Below are positions 1 through 10,582 of a stretch of DNA of 64,000 nucleotides, in pieces. A model generated the notes under the pieces. The model made no database searches, had not been told where the DNA came from, and saw only the letters and a program-made list of their open reading frames with translations. Origin of the DNA: Clytia hemisphaerica (Eukaryota > Cnidaria > Hydrozoa > Leptothecata > Clytiidae); contig CACVBU010000590.1 in the NCBI GenBank assembly GCA_902728285.1, forward strand, positions 186,001 through 250,000. Reading direction: 5' to 3'. The translations under genes were made by a program, and so were the position numbers. Numbering within the stretch: the stretch's first letter is position 1; the number at the start of each line of letters is the position of its first letter.

Positions 1-246
1 ACAAAAACAACAAAATGTTTAATACTTTGTGTTTCAAAATTGAGCTTCATTGTAACTTTAACGCCCCCCCCAGCGGCTTGCATGAATGCGTGAATGAACT
101 TTTTCACTTGTGTGAATGTGTGAGTTGGAAAAACTTTATGTGAACAAAATTTGCGCGATTCCGTGAATTGAAGTTCAAATGGGGGATTTTCCAAATGGGA
201 GATTTTCCACCATAAAACAAAATATTTTGGAAAAAACTAAGCTTAC

Positions 247-3073
247 CTCTGGAACTGGCTTTTCCAAAACAGTTTTGAAAAGTCCCATCCATTGTGGGAA
301 GTTATTTTGGTTGATAATGTTCAATGGTAAATGAAGCTGAAAGAAACCATTTAAAAAGGTTTCAGTAATTATGCTTGTTGTGTTTGACAAGCGAAATAAT
401 CAAGATTATTATATACCATACAGATTTAAAATAGAGGGTAGAAAATACAAAACAGAAAAGGCATTATTTGAACTTACTTGAATTAAAGCTCTAAATATTT
501 TGAAAACTTTTGTGATAAGGAGGTACGATTCAAGCGAGTCATCTTTCACCCACGAAGCACAACGGCTATGGAGGATTGGTAAAAACACATTCATGATTTC
601 TTCAATGGTTCCCCTGTCTTCTTTTGTCTTGAATCTAAAAGATAAAAAAATTCCATTCAAATGACATTCACATTTTAACCTTTACCACACCGAGGCCGTA
701 ACTTTACGTTTTAAGCGATAGGTTAGGCCGTAAATATACGTTTTTCGTGTGGTCTTAAGAAAAGCCGCCCTACCGCCTTAAGACGCCTTTAAACCCCAGG
801 AAATGTCTTATGACGGAGAAAAAATGTAACCAAACTATTTTCAATAGTTTGAAACCACCCACTTTCGATTTTAATTGTCAAAACAAACTTGGAAATCAGG
901 CAAAATATTCTTTTGGAAATTAAGAGCACATGGACTGCTGTAACTAACTTTTTATGTTTATTTAGTGAAAAATGGTTTGTTCTATTGGTTGGAAATGTTA
1001 TGTATTGCTTGTTTGCAGTTTAGTCAGTGTTTGAGGTAAGTTTCTGCCTTCTTATTCTTTAGTATAACGGTATATCAAGGGTGAGGACTGGAGGCTTATC
1101 TGCCGTCGTCAGCCGTCATCGACCATCACCGAAACCCAACTTAAGGCTTATGATAAGGCTGCAAAGAGTTTTAAAGTGTATATACTATGTTATTTCTATT
1201 GCTTTCGTGCTAGTTTATGATAGGAAAGTCATTTTTAGCTGTTTTTAGTGATATTTCCCACAAAAATTACCTGTTTTTTTGGCTAGCAGTTGTAGTTATA
1301 TGGGTGGAAACAATAAGCCAGAAAGGGGTGGAAGAATTTATCGCTATACATAAAAAACATTCAGTAAGTAATATCAGTAAAATTAGCCAGGTCAAATTTT
1401 TGACACCTCAAAAACTAAAAACTTATTTAAAGACTTTCAAAAATGCCTTAAAAACTTACTCATATTTTTTGACCAGTTGGTATAAAACAAGCAATGCACC
1501 CAACCATGTTTCCTTGACATCAGAAGTGAGGTAGCCATTGATTCGGTTAACAAGATCTGGCCATTTTTCAGGAAAATCACAAGAGATCATATCATGAATA
1601 GCAACAGTGAGCTGAACTCTATAAAACAGAGAAATAAAATCATTAACATGGCCTGGCCATAAAATTGTTTGAAAATTGGGTAAAAACACATCATGTAGAA
1701 AATTGATTTCAATTGAATGTTATTATTATTATCTTAAATTATTATAACTACCTCACAAGTTCAGTGGCAGTTAAAACAGCCTCCACAATTTTATCTCTAA
1801 CAAATGATTTATCTTCAACTGGTATTTGGTATTTCTTCTCAATACCAGCAATTTCTGGATCATACTCTCCAGTATTTGCATACCATGTTTTTGAAATAGA
1901 TGACGGCTAGAAAAATCAAATTAGCATTAGTTTATTTGAACCATTTGCCTTAACAAGTGCCTCAAGTGCCTTAATACAAATTCTTATAAAATTGAAAAAT
2001 TTAAGTGATGTCATATAGTGAGTACTTTGCCGAAACAAGTTTCTTCATTGTATAAATTCAAAATCTCCACAAAAAAACTATAATTTACACCTGCCTTGTC
2101 AAAAAACATTTTTATTAAGATCATTGAAAAGATTTCCTTTAATAGTCATACTCAAATGTGACTTCCCAAGCGTTTAAAGGTACCTGAAGGTCGGATTGGT
2201 TCTGGTACGGTAATACCAGCAGTCTAGTAGCAGTCAAATTTTTGTTTTAGATTGGCCTTCAGACCATTTCAAACATTTGATTCAAATAGTTCTGGTTGTA
2301 CGTAGATGCTAATGGCTGCTCGTAGACGCTCATGGCCACCCATAGATGCTCCTGGCTGTTTTTTATACCTGGTTCTGATCGCTAGTTAGTGTTGCTTAGT
2401 AGCAATAACATCAAAAAATTGTTTTAAAGGTTTTAAAGGTGTTTTAAACGCTCAATCAAAGCTGGTCTGGGACTGGATGCTTAGTAGTGACTACTAAACT
2501 AACTGGACTCTAGGCAGCAGCCTTTTTGTAAATTTTAAACAACCATTTAACAACCCTTGGTCAGATTTTCAAGTACTTTGAATAGCTTGGGGAGAATATA
2601 TGATGTTATCGTCCACCTCTAGGCAAAACGCAATGTCGAATATTTTTAGATATCCCATAGCAAAATATCTCTTCTGTAGCAGCGAGGCAAGCATAGAGAA
2701 AATAGTTTTTGATCAAATAATTTAAAAACGTTCGAAAATGTCATAAAAAGAGAGCGCAGGAGAAAGACTGAATGAAATACCGCTTTTCTGCTAATTGGTA
2801 AACGATAAACCATATATTCAACATGAAAAATCGGATATCAAAATTATTCAGTCTCCCTTTAATAATACTCAACGAAGCGCAAGCTCGACTGAATAATTTT
2901 CGATATCCGAATTTTCTTGTCGAATATCTGCTTAATATTACTTATAACTTAAAAATTGGTATTTGAGTGGATGAAATATACTAAAACTTACCTGCTTGTC
3001 TTACAGCGACTGGAATTTGCTCGGAAACAATCAATTGTAGGGCAACAGGCAGAAATCCTGGTGTGGTTGAAAT
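247..3073 (-). CDS. IPO7: Importin-7/8 (importin-beta family), N-terminal exons, partial
   Basis: Nuclear import receptor of the importin-beta/RanBP family, a HEAT-repeat protein that carries ribosomal proteins, histones and signalling cargo through nuclear pores. Five coding exons on the minus strand, in order: 2992-3073, 1752-1906, 1460-1618, 478-634, 247-336; the gene then runs off the left edge. Acceptors end in AG, and donors read GTAAGT-like. The translation follows human IPO7 almost segment by segment: SEQIPVAVRQAG, then FKNMVCKYW, then WLGALLVLYQLVKKYE, then FKIFRALIQ, then LPLNIINQNNFPQW. The first coding exon (start Met) should lie upstream of 3073 but I could not find it. Exon 1752-1906 carries an apparent 1-nt insertion after the codons for KYW (near 1870), shifting the frame before EYDPEIAGIEKK; without it the phases of all exons agree. 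This could be an assembly indel or a damaged gene. IPO7 and IPO8 cannot be separated here. Confidence 0.86.
637..1459. other. IPO7 intron, no gene seen
   Basis: Intron between the importin exons at 478-634 and 1460-1618. A plus-strand open frame at 1217-1534 runs over the exon antisense and has no recognisable content. I see no strong repeat structure here. Confidence 0.5.
2290..2360. repeat. Short tandem repeat, about 20-bp unit, three copies
   Basis: Three degenerate units of the form (C/A)GTAGATGCT..TGGC follow one another within the importin intron (cgtagatgctaatggctgct, cgtagacgctcatggccacc, atagatgctcctggctg). Confidence 0.55.
2825..2915. repeat. Inverted repeat / foldback in importin intron
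   Basis: Arm 2825-2854 (aaaaatcggatatcaaaatt...) is matched in reverse complement by 2887-2915 (...ttttcgatatccgaattttc) with a loop of about 32 nt. The match has one or two mismatches, suggesting a small MITE. Confidence 0.6.
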
Positions 3074-3329
3074 CTGAATAGAAAAACAAAATATAATTTA
3101 CCACTTAGTTTTTATAAAAAATTAATTAAGTTAAATGAATTAAAATTAATTAAAATGAGTTAAATTTAATGCAGATTTCAAAGAACATTTATCTCATAGG
3201 GTAAAAATAAAGTGAAAAAGAGTTATTTATAATGCAGAAAGTGTGCATTATAATGTCATAAGTAATCTTTGGTTACAGAATCATTTATTTGAATTAGGTC
3301 ATGTTATATGTTCATGTTAAATATGTTCA

Positions 3330-4610
3330 TGTTCCGGCGATTTTTAGAAAGTTCCAGGCACGAAAATCAGTTTTATTGACAATTGAATCATGCTTGATGG
3401 TGAACATTGCTATCAATAATGTTTTTGTTTAAAAAAAAACAAAGAAATATAAGGAAAAAGTTTGATGAAAATCTGAAAAAACAGCAATTTCCGGCATATT
3501 GGACCGGAAAAATCTTTTCTTGAAAATCCAACTCAGCCACATTTTGAGCATTGCTTTTACACATCTTTGTGCAAACAAGCAACATGCTGAATGGACCTAC
3601 CTGATGATGAAAGCTAGATAGCAATAAGGAGAAAGATGAAAACAATCAGTCAGAGGATATAGCGTTTTGCGTAAATGCACAACACATTAAATTTTATCAA
3701 TGATTGTTGATTGGGGGAAGAGGGAAGGGGAGTAGGGAAAATAGAAATAGAAAGTTCCAATTGCAAAATTGCAAAAGTTTTATTGACAATATTGAATCAT
3801 GCTTAAGGGTGGGCATTGTTATCAATAATGTTTTTTTTGAGAAAAAAACAAGGAAATAAGGAAAAAGTCAAATGAAAATCTACAAAAACAGCGATTACTG
3901 GGATATTTCCGGCATTTTCATCCAAAAAAGAATTTTTCTCAAAAAAACAAACTCGGTCATGTTTTGAGTATTGCAAATACGCATCTTTCTACAAAAAATT
4001 TGAGAAAATTTGAGAAAATGTCAAAATAAGGGTTTTTCCAGCATATTTCCGGCTCGAAAATCAAGCTACGTCACATTTTAGTTATTGTTATTTTGCATCA
4101 GTGTTCAAAATTTCATAACAAAATATAAAGTACAGCTTGAGAAATTCAAGAAATACTGTCTTTCCGGCGAAAATAAGTTGTTCCAGCGATTTTTGAATAG
4201 TTCTGGCTTCAAAAAACTATTTTTTTGAAAATTGAAACATGTTTGATGGTGGGCATTGCTATTAATAATGTTTTTGAATGAAAAAACAACCAATTATAAG
4301 AAAAAAACCCAATGAAAATCCAGAAAAACGGCGAATTCCGGCATATTTCCGGCATTTTCGGTCGGAAAGAATTTTTTCTCAAAAATCGAACTCGGCAATG
4401 TTTTGGGCAATGTTAATACGCATCTTTGAGCAAAAAATCAGAAAAAACTTATGATAGAATCTCGAGAAAATGCCAAAAAAACAGTTTTTCCGGAAAAATT
4501 TTTTTTTCGAAAATCGGGCTCCGTCACATTTTGGGCATTGCCATTTTGCATCTTTGTGCAAAAAATCAGAAAAAACTAATGAGCCAATCTCGAGAAAATC
4601 TGGTAACAGC
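3330..4610. repeat. Degenerate tandem array, unit roughly 135 bp and higher order
   Basis: Phrases such as ttccggcatatttccggc, gggcattgc, catctttgtgcaaaaaa, tctcgagaaaatg and ctatcaataatgttttt recur in the same order at about 3340-3600, 3760-3990, 4080-4290, 4330-4470 and 4490-4610. Units are strongly diverged. Small open frames on both strands here are by-products of the repeats. The array lies upstream (on the minus strand) of the known importin exons. Confidence 0.7.
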
Positions 4611-4869
4611 AACAAAAGGACGAACAAACATAGATTAATTTAAAGGACCTCCGAGGTAGGTCCAGGTAGGTCCAAAAAGGAAAAAAATGTTATGAGTAAA
4701 GAATAAGTTTTCTGAAAGGAGAAACCCCAAATAAAAAGAAAATCCATATTGGCAGAAATAAAAATTTTTTTAAGGGACATTCCCATGCTAGAGAAGCAAA
4801 AAAAGTGAAAAAAACTACATGAAAATAAAAAACTAGAATTAGAATTAGCGAATGTGATTTTCTGAAAGA

Positions 4870-5150
4870 TTGCCACTGGTGGGATTCTAACTCATTAATT
4901 AAATGCAAAGTTCCGCTGATCAGAAACCCAACACCCTACAGGCCATTTCCTAGAAAGACAAGGAATCGTCAGCTTGGAACCAAAAAGGGCACCTTTTCTG
5001 GTGATTTTCTAACAAAAAGGCAATTTTTGCTACTAATTTCAACATATTTGTAACTTTTTGTTGGGGCAGCGTCCCATAATCGGACCCTTAAAAGGCATAA
5101 AAATTGGCCTGCCCTAACCACTGTGCCACTCATGCCAGATGATCGTTTCT
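4870..5150 (-). repeat. Possible tRNA-derived (SINE-like) fragment
   Basis: On the minus strand 5138-5110 reads like a pol III A box (ggcatgagtggcacagtggt), and 4893-4875 reads like a degenerate B box. The spacing is far too wide for a tRNA, so this is at most a decayed or interrupted SINE. Confidence 0.25.
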
Positions 5151-5928
5151 AACGTTATTTATATCGTACAAACTACAGACTATACTATATTAAGAGTGCT
5201 TGCTTCAAGCTCCAACCCTAACTCTAACTGATGATAACCTGTTTTCTAGGGCTTTATATCAATAAAGCTTCGGGTCATCCTAAAATAGCTTTCTGACATT
5301 TTTGCGACTGGGTTGGCTCGGGATTTATGTTGTGAAAGTGAGTCGGTCGGGTGACCTGAACAGAACATATTATTGATGGTCCCCAGCCAATCTGATATAT
5401 AACCACACCCAAACCACAACTATACCAGGTCACCTGTAGGTCCTGACACTAACCTGCATGCCTGATCCGAAAAATATGTGTCGTTTGCTTTTTCGAAGAA
5501 GCCATTACACACCTTTCTGATAACAAAGTTTCAGCCTTCAACTATGTTTTCCTCCATTTCTAGAAACATCTGTTCATAAACAATTACAACTTATTTCTGT
5601 CTTGGGGTAGACAAATTTTGAAATGTTGCAAAAATTTGGCAATTAATCAATTTGCCTTCTAGTACATCATGTTCCCAACAGCTTAATTTGATAGATAATA
5701 ACCTCTTCTAGATAAATTGAAAGTTTTAAGTTGTATTTCAAGCGGGAGATTGAGATATGGTTTCTAGAATAACACTGGCCTGATAAAACCCTTTCTACAT
5801 AATGTGGAAACAAAATTTCAAAATATGTCTGGAGTTTTAAGACTTATGATTATTAAATTTGAAACTCATTAGCAAAATGTCAAACCAAGTTTATCCTCCC
5901 TTATCCTCAAAAAAAAATAAGGGGTCAC

Positions 5929-6034
5929 TTATCTTTCAACCTTTAGTAGTTTTTCAGATATTTCATTTTGAAGTTCCATTTTTTGAAGATTTCTGTACAA
6001 AAACCTCCAGCCATCTTGTAACATCTCCACGGCA
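5929..6034 (-). other. Orphan exon-like segment ending in TAA
   Basis: On the minus strand a pyrimidine tract and AG (acceptor at 6037-6035) precede 35 open codons, VEMLQDGWRFLYRNLQKMEL then a charged helix-like stretch, ending in TAA at 5931-5929. The composition is coding-like (amphipathic, charged) and unlike the nearby repeats. It is not importin. It may be the last exon of a gene whose upstream exons lie beyond the DIRS element, or a stray gene fragment. I do not recognise the family. Confidence 0.35.
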
Positions 6035-6264
6035 CTGAAATCGAAAGTGTTTCAAAAAAAAAATCCACACAGAAGTTTGGGGCATTCCATTCCATTCCAT
6101 TAACACTTTCCACCCGAAACTATTTGATTAAAGATTTTTTTGAATTTGGAAAGAAAAAACATTTATCTTGTTAAGATATTAACGTTGGTTTAAAAAAATT
6201 GTAAATTTAAGCGAAAAAATTGTTTTCTAAGTGCAAATTTTAAAACTTAGAAAAATGTAGGTCC

Positions 6265-6415
6265 AGCGGGATTTCTGATGTTTTGAAAAATAGTCAGAAA
6301 TCTAGTATCTTATCGGTTCCGGACGAATGTTCCGGCATGCGAATTATTGAGCATGCGCATAAAAGGGGAGAAGTTATCACTCGTGTCATCTCGCATCAAA
6401 CGTAAGGTCGCGTTC
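6265..6415 (+). repeat. Left 151-bp terminal direct repeat of the DIRS-like element
   Basis: Begins agcgggatttctgatg and ends ggtcgcgttc, nearly identical to 11784-11934. It contains gcatgcgcataaaagggg, a TATA-like promoter stretch, and ends 5 bp before the gag ATG, so it probably carries the promoter and 5-prime leader. Confidence 0.9.
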
Positions 6416-6419
6416 CAAA

Positions 6420-7172
6420 ATGGCAGAATCTGAAAGTCAAGAAGCTTCAACTCAACAACTAACTCAACAACTGCAGAACGCCATCAGTGATTTATCAACT
6501 TTGAAAAGGGATACACAAGATGCTCTCAACCAATTCAAAGACCATCAGAAAACCTCGATTGAAAAATTCAATAAGAAATTGGAAAGAAAAAGAAAAATCG
6601 ACCAAGTATTTTTTAATAAACCAGGAAACGAAGAGCAGTACAAACATGCCAAACAAGTATTAGAATCAATGGAGAATGTTGAAGAAGCTATCACCGAAAA
6701 TCGTCTAGAGGACGCCAAAAAAGCATTAGAGGAGGGTAAGGAGCTTGTTAATTATCGAATGAAAATTGTTAAGATAGCGGATAGGGAAGGATGGGGCTGC
6801 GTGAAGCATTTTATTGCTGACAATTTGGTTTCGGGAACAGAAGAGGAAAAGCGTCTCAAGAAAGCTATAAAGGACTACTCTAAATCGAAATTAGAACACG
6901 CAAAAAATAGAGGGAACTCTGACAATAACAAAAAATTTCGACCTTATTCGTCATCAACATTTACACCATATCAAAACGATAGGAGCAATGAGAATTCTAA
7001 TAGCTACAAAAGTTCATATGTTTATCAAGGAGATTCACTCAGAAAGAAAATGGAAACGATTTATTGCTTTAATTGCAAGTCTGTTGGTCATTATTCTTTT
7101 CACTGTCCATTTCCATCCTCCAGAGACAATAATCTTAAGATTCCAAACCTCGAAAAAGGAGACGGTAATTAG
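6420..7172 (+). CDS. DIRS-like element gag protein with CCHC zinc knuckle
   Basis: A 250-aa protein starting just inside the left terminal repeat. The first two thirds are charged and coiled-coil-like (Q/K/E-rich, about residues 1-160), followed by a polar S/N/Y-rich linker and one zinc knuckle near the C-terminus, CFNCKSVGHYSFHC, spaced CX2CX4HX4C. Nucleocapsid-like knuckles of this kind bind the element RNA in the particle. It is followed after about 60 bp by the reverse transcriptase frame. The frame appears intact. Confidence 0.82.
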   Translation: MAESESQEASTQQLTQQLQNAISDLSTLKRDTQDALNQFKDHQKTSIEKFNKKLERKRKIDQVFFNKPGNEEQYKHAKQVLESMENVEEAITENRLEDAKKALEEGKELVNYRMKIVKIADREGWGCVKHFIADNLVSGTEEEKRLKKAIKDYSKSKLEHAKNRGNSDNNKKFRPYSSSTFTPYQNDRSNENSNSYKSSYVYQGDSLRKKMETIYCFNCKSVGHYSFHCPFPSSRDNNLKIPNLEKGDGN

Positions 7173-7234
7173 ACGATCAAAACAGTCAATAACAAGTTGT
7201 GTTTTTTCTTATGACATTTTGAGCTTATATATAT

Positions 7235-8806
7235 TTGTTATTTGTTTTTTGTGTGTGTTTCACATTTGAAATCATATATCGAGTTATGTTTCATTTACTT
7301 TGTACACGTTCAGAGAGATATTGGGAAATCGAAGAAAACGAACAAGCCTCGGTAGCAGGAAAGATTCAGAAATTTGCTAAATTTTGGGAATCGGAGCTAG
7401 ATGCACCACCTTTTATTCTAGACATCGTCAAAACCGGCTACAGTCTTCCATTCATTACTACGCCTCCCCCAGCCTACAGCAGAAACAACAAGTCCAGTAA
7501 GAGAGAGCACATATTCACTGAAAAATCGATTAAAGAGCTTTTGAAAAATAATTGTATACAGGAAGTCGATTACATTCCCCACTGTGTCAACCCCCTTTCA
7601 GTTGCAGAAAGAAATAATAAATTGAGGCTTGTTCTTGATCTTCGAAACGTTAATAAGTACATTCAAGTGAATAAATTTAAATACGAAAATCTTAAGACGG
7701 CTTCCGATTTGATTGATTCTGATGATTTCATGATCACTTTCGACTTGAAGAGCGGTTATCACCACGTCCCAATTAACGCTAACTTTTATACGTATCTGGG
7801 TTTCTCATGGGAGTTCGACGGCGTAACCAAATACTTCGTTTTTGTAGTGTTACCTTTCGGTTTATGTTCAGCATGTTGGGTCTTTACAAAGTTAATGCGT
7901 CAATTAGTGAAAAAATGGAGAGGTCAAGGGATTAAGTCGATTATGTATCTTGATGACGGAATCGCAGCTGGGTATCCGAAGTCGCTAATGATTGTACAAC
8001 GTAATAGCATGGTATCCGATCTTATGTCCTCCGGTCTAACAATTAACATCAAGAAGTCTTCTTTGGAGCCTGAAATAGAAAAAGAATGGCTAGGCTTTAC
8101 GATTAACACCAACGACATGCGTATGTACATCCCTAATAAAAAATTAAAAGCTGTTTTGAGTTTTTTAGATACTATTTTGAGATTCGATTACGTCACCACA
8201 AGAAGTATCGCAAAGTTTGCAGGGCGTATAATCGCCATGTCTATCGCCATAGGCCCTTTGACCAGACTTTTTACGAGACAAATGTATAAATTCATTGACG
8301 ATAAGAATTCGTTAGGTTGTACATGGGATAGCTATCGCCCATTAACAACAGAAGTAAAATCGGAACTTACCTTTTGGAAATCTAATCTATCAGCGGTGAA
8401 CGGCTTAGAATTTAAAACGTCTCCTGAAATTACTAAGATCTGCTATAGTGATGCAAGCCAATACGCATATGGAGGTTTTATAGTCGAAAAATTGAACAAC
8501 GTCATAGCTCAAGGTAATTTCTCTAACTTCGAAGCCAACACTAGTTCCACGTATAGAGAGCTTTCTGCTGTAAAAAACGTTTTATCATCTCTTGCTCACA
8601 AGCTAAAAAATAACGCAGTTCAATGGAATTCTGATAACGAAAATGTAACAAGAATAATTAATGCCGGCAGTACAAAAGAATATCTACAAAAGTTAGCAAT
8701 TGACATTTATAATATTAACGTTCGTAACAACATCAGGCTTTATCCTCAATGGATCCCTAGAGAGAAAAATCAAATCGCTGACAGTATCAAAAATCGACAC
8801 AGATAA
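7235..8806 (+). CDS. DIRS-like element reverse transcriptase / RNase H
   Basis: A 523-codon open frame; the functional start may be the in-frame Met near 7286 rather than the hydrophobic first codons. Reverse transcriptase motifs are clear: LVLDLRNVNKYI near residue 133, FMITFDLKSGYHHV with the first catalytic Asp at about 170, LPFGLCSAC near 206, and the YLDDG box at 238-242. RNase H follows: SDASQYAYGG at about 404-413, TYREL with Glu near 441, and SDNENV near 465. The protein ends abruptly at IADSIKNRHR; related elements continue in frame into a domain that here appears separately at 9068-9403. A tandem duplication (8807-9067) separates the two. Confidence 0.88.
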   Translation: MLFVFCVCFTFEIIYRVMFHLLCTRSERYWEIEENEQASVAGKIQKFAKFWESELDAPPFILDIVKTGYSLPFITTPPPAYSRNNKSSKREHIFTEKSIKELLKNNCIQEVDYIPHCVNPLSVAERNNKLRLVLDLRNVNKYIQVNKFKYENLKTASDLIDSDDFMITFDLKSGYHHVPINANFYTYLGFSWEFDGVTKYFVFVVLPFGLCSACWVFTKLMRQLVKKWRGQGIKSIMYLDDGIAAGYPKSLMIVQRNSMVSDLMSSGLTINIKKSSLEPEIEKEWLGFTINTNDMRMYIPNKKLKAVLSFLDTILRFDYVTTRSIAKFAGRIIAMSIAIGPLTRLFTRQMYKFIDDKNSLGCTWDSYRPLTTEVKSELTFWKSNLSAVNGLEFKTSPEITKICYSDASQYAYGGFIVEKLNNVIAQGNFSNFEANTSSTYRELSAVKNVLSSLAHKLKNNAVQWNSDNENVTRIINAGSTKEYLQKLAIDIYNINVRNNIRLYPQWIPREKNQIADSIKNRHR

Positions 8807-9067
8807 TTGCTATTGATAACAGACATTTAATTACATTCAAAACACTTATCGTTTTTACAATAAAATTCGCTGACAATAAAAACACTAAACAGAGAGATTC
8901 AACTCAAAGAACGACACAGATATATTGGATCTATTGATAACGACGACATTAATTACAAATTACATTCAAAACACTTATGGCATGGTTTTTCAATTTAATA
9001 GATAGATTAGACATTCGCTGACAATAAAAACACAAGACAAAAGATTCGAGAGTCAATCAAAGAACTT
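8807..9067 (+). repeat. Tandem duplication breaking the pol frame
   Basis: The phrases aattacattcaaaacactta and ttcgctgacaataaaaacac occur twice in the same order, at about 8830/8962 and 8867/9015, an offset of roughly 130-150 bp with local divergence. The duplicated block sits exactly where the RT/RNase H frame stops and before the downstream pol segment resumes. Confidence 0.75.
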
Positions 9068-9403
9068 TTGAACTTTGAAATACAGAGGAAGGTTAAGGAG
9101 GTTAATGCATTCGTAAGTCACTGGGGAAACGAGATAAATTGGCTATGTCCACCAACATATCTCATTGGAAAAGCTATAAAACACTTAAAGTTGTGTAGAG
9201 CAAAAGGAGTGTTGTTTGTACCGGTATGGAAGTCTTCTTACTTTTGGCCATTACTTACAAGAGACGGTATAAACTTTGAAAGTTTTATCAAACATTTTCT
9301 AGTTTTGGATCCATTTTATTTCAACTATTCTAGAACAAAATCTGTTTTTGAAGGCTTTGCAAAATTTTATGCTTTGGCATTACTTATTGATTTTTCGGAA
9401 TAA
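9068..9403 (+). pseudogene. Detached 3-prime part of DIRS-like pol (post-RNase H region)
   Basis: About 111 codons with VNAFVSHWGNEINWLCPP, then CRAKGVLFVPVWKSSYFWPLL, the segment that follows RNase H in many DIRS-like polyproteins. It has no proper start of its own; the first codons follow the tandem duplication. It ends with a stop at 9403. I read it as the C-terminal end of the same polyprotein as 7235-8806, disconnected by the internal duplication. Confidence 0.7.
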
Positions 9404-9554
9404 AAGACGAAATAATTACTTAACAAAATTAATTTCTTGTTTTATGTTCTACATGATGCCGAGAAACGAACGAAGCTACGGATATTGAACGGTATGAGGA
9501 ACGAACGGACCACGAAAATTGAGGACTACGAGGACCGGTGAACCAGAGATTGGT

Positions 9555-9675
9555 TTAGGCACATGCCAGCCCACAGGTGTCATAGGTGCACAGTGAGGCA
9601 TTACAATCATTGATTATATACGTATTGGCCAGTTCGCTGGTGTCAAAGGTACACAGTGAGGCAAGATGAACGATA
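9555..9675 (+). repeat. Two-copy tandem repeat, about 77 bp, between pol and recombinase
   Basis: The phrase ccag...ggtgtca(t/a)aggt(g/a)cacagtgaggca appears at about 9566-9598 and again at 9631-9664. It may be a short duplication in the leader of the recombinase frame. Confidence 0.6.
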
Positions 9676-9781
9676 TCAACGGTTAGAGATTGAATCAGGT
9701 ATGAGAGATTAAAAATTTTATTCCCCCTTTTTCTTTCGTTACTTGTAGAATCCCTTATGTTCGGAATTTGGCGAAAATTAG

Positions 9782-10582
9782 ATGACATCAAAGACAACAA
9801 GCTTAGATCAATCGCATCCTCCCTTCCAACCTTGGTTAAATCAGCATACGCCGATTCCACTTTGCAAAAAATACAAGCCTGCCTGGAATAAATGGATCTC
9901 CTGGGCCGCACAGTTTGACGAAATATGCCCCTGCCCGGCCACGCCTTTCTACGTTGCGGTTTACTTGAACGACATAGTGTCCAATAACGGAAAAATTGGT
10001 ACTCTAGACGTAGCTATTTCAGCAATAAGATGGGGTCATTTGAATTCGGGTTTAGAATCGCCTACAGATCATCCATTTGTAAAGTTAGCCTTAGAAGGAG
10101 GAAAAAGAATAATAGCAAGAGGGGGAGGAAAAGTATCCAGACAAAAAGAGCCTTTGGATTCAGAGCTTCTGAAACAAATTGTTGACGAATATGGCCAATC
10201 TAAGAACCTGATGGATCTTCGTTTCGTTCTCATCTGCGTACTTGGATTTTCGGGTTTCATGAGAATTAGCGAAATTTTGGCCCTAAAGATAAAGGATATT
10301 ACTTTTGAGGATGAAGGAATTAAGATTTTTATCGAGACTTCAAAAACGGATCAACTTAGGGAAGGTCACATCCTACACATTTCCAAAACTGATACAAAGT
10401 GTTGTCCAATCTACTGGCTGAGGCATTATCTCTCAATTTCTAAGTTGGAAAAAGAAGAAGAATCTTTCCTTATATGTCGTCTTGCCAAAACGAAAATAGG
10501 CCACAACGCAATCGGAAAGTATAGCGTCTCTTATTTCCACGGTATGGACCTGACGGAAGTTTATGTCGACGGACAGTTCTGA
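9782..10582 (+). pseudogene. DIRS-like tyrosine recombinase, C-terminally truncated
   Basis: A 266-codon frame starting immediately after an in-frame TAG. The N-terminal core-binding part (PAWNKWISWAAQF, TPFYVAVYLNDI) is followed by the catalytic domain entry LGFSGFMRISEILAL, which contains the first catalytic Arg, and the SKTDQ hairpin with the conserved Lys. The C-terminal catalytic set expected next (HxxR and the nucleophilic Tyr) is absent: after NAIGKYSVSY the sequence diverges and stops. The enzyme that would circularise or insert the cDNA is therefore not complete here. A frameshift near 10535 is possible but I could not find the missing motifs in the other frames. Confidence 0.8.

Noticed and set aside
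4105..4908. Phe/Ser/Lys-rich frames that looked like small membrane proteins.
   Set aside because: They come from AT-rich tandem repeats and low-complexity sequence and lack conserved features.
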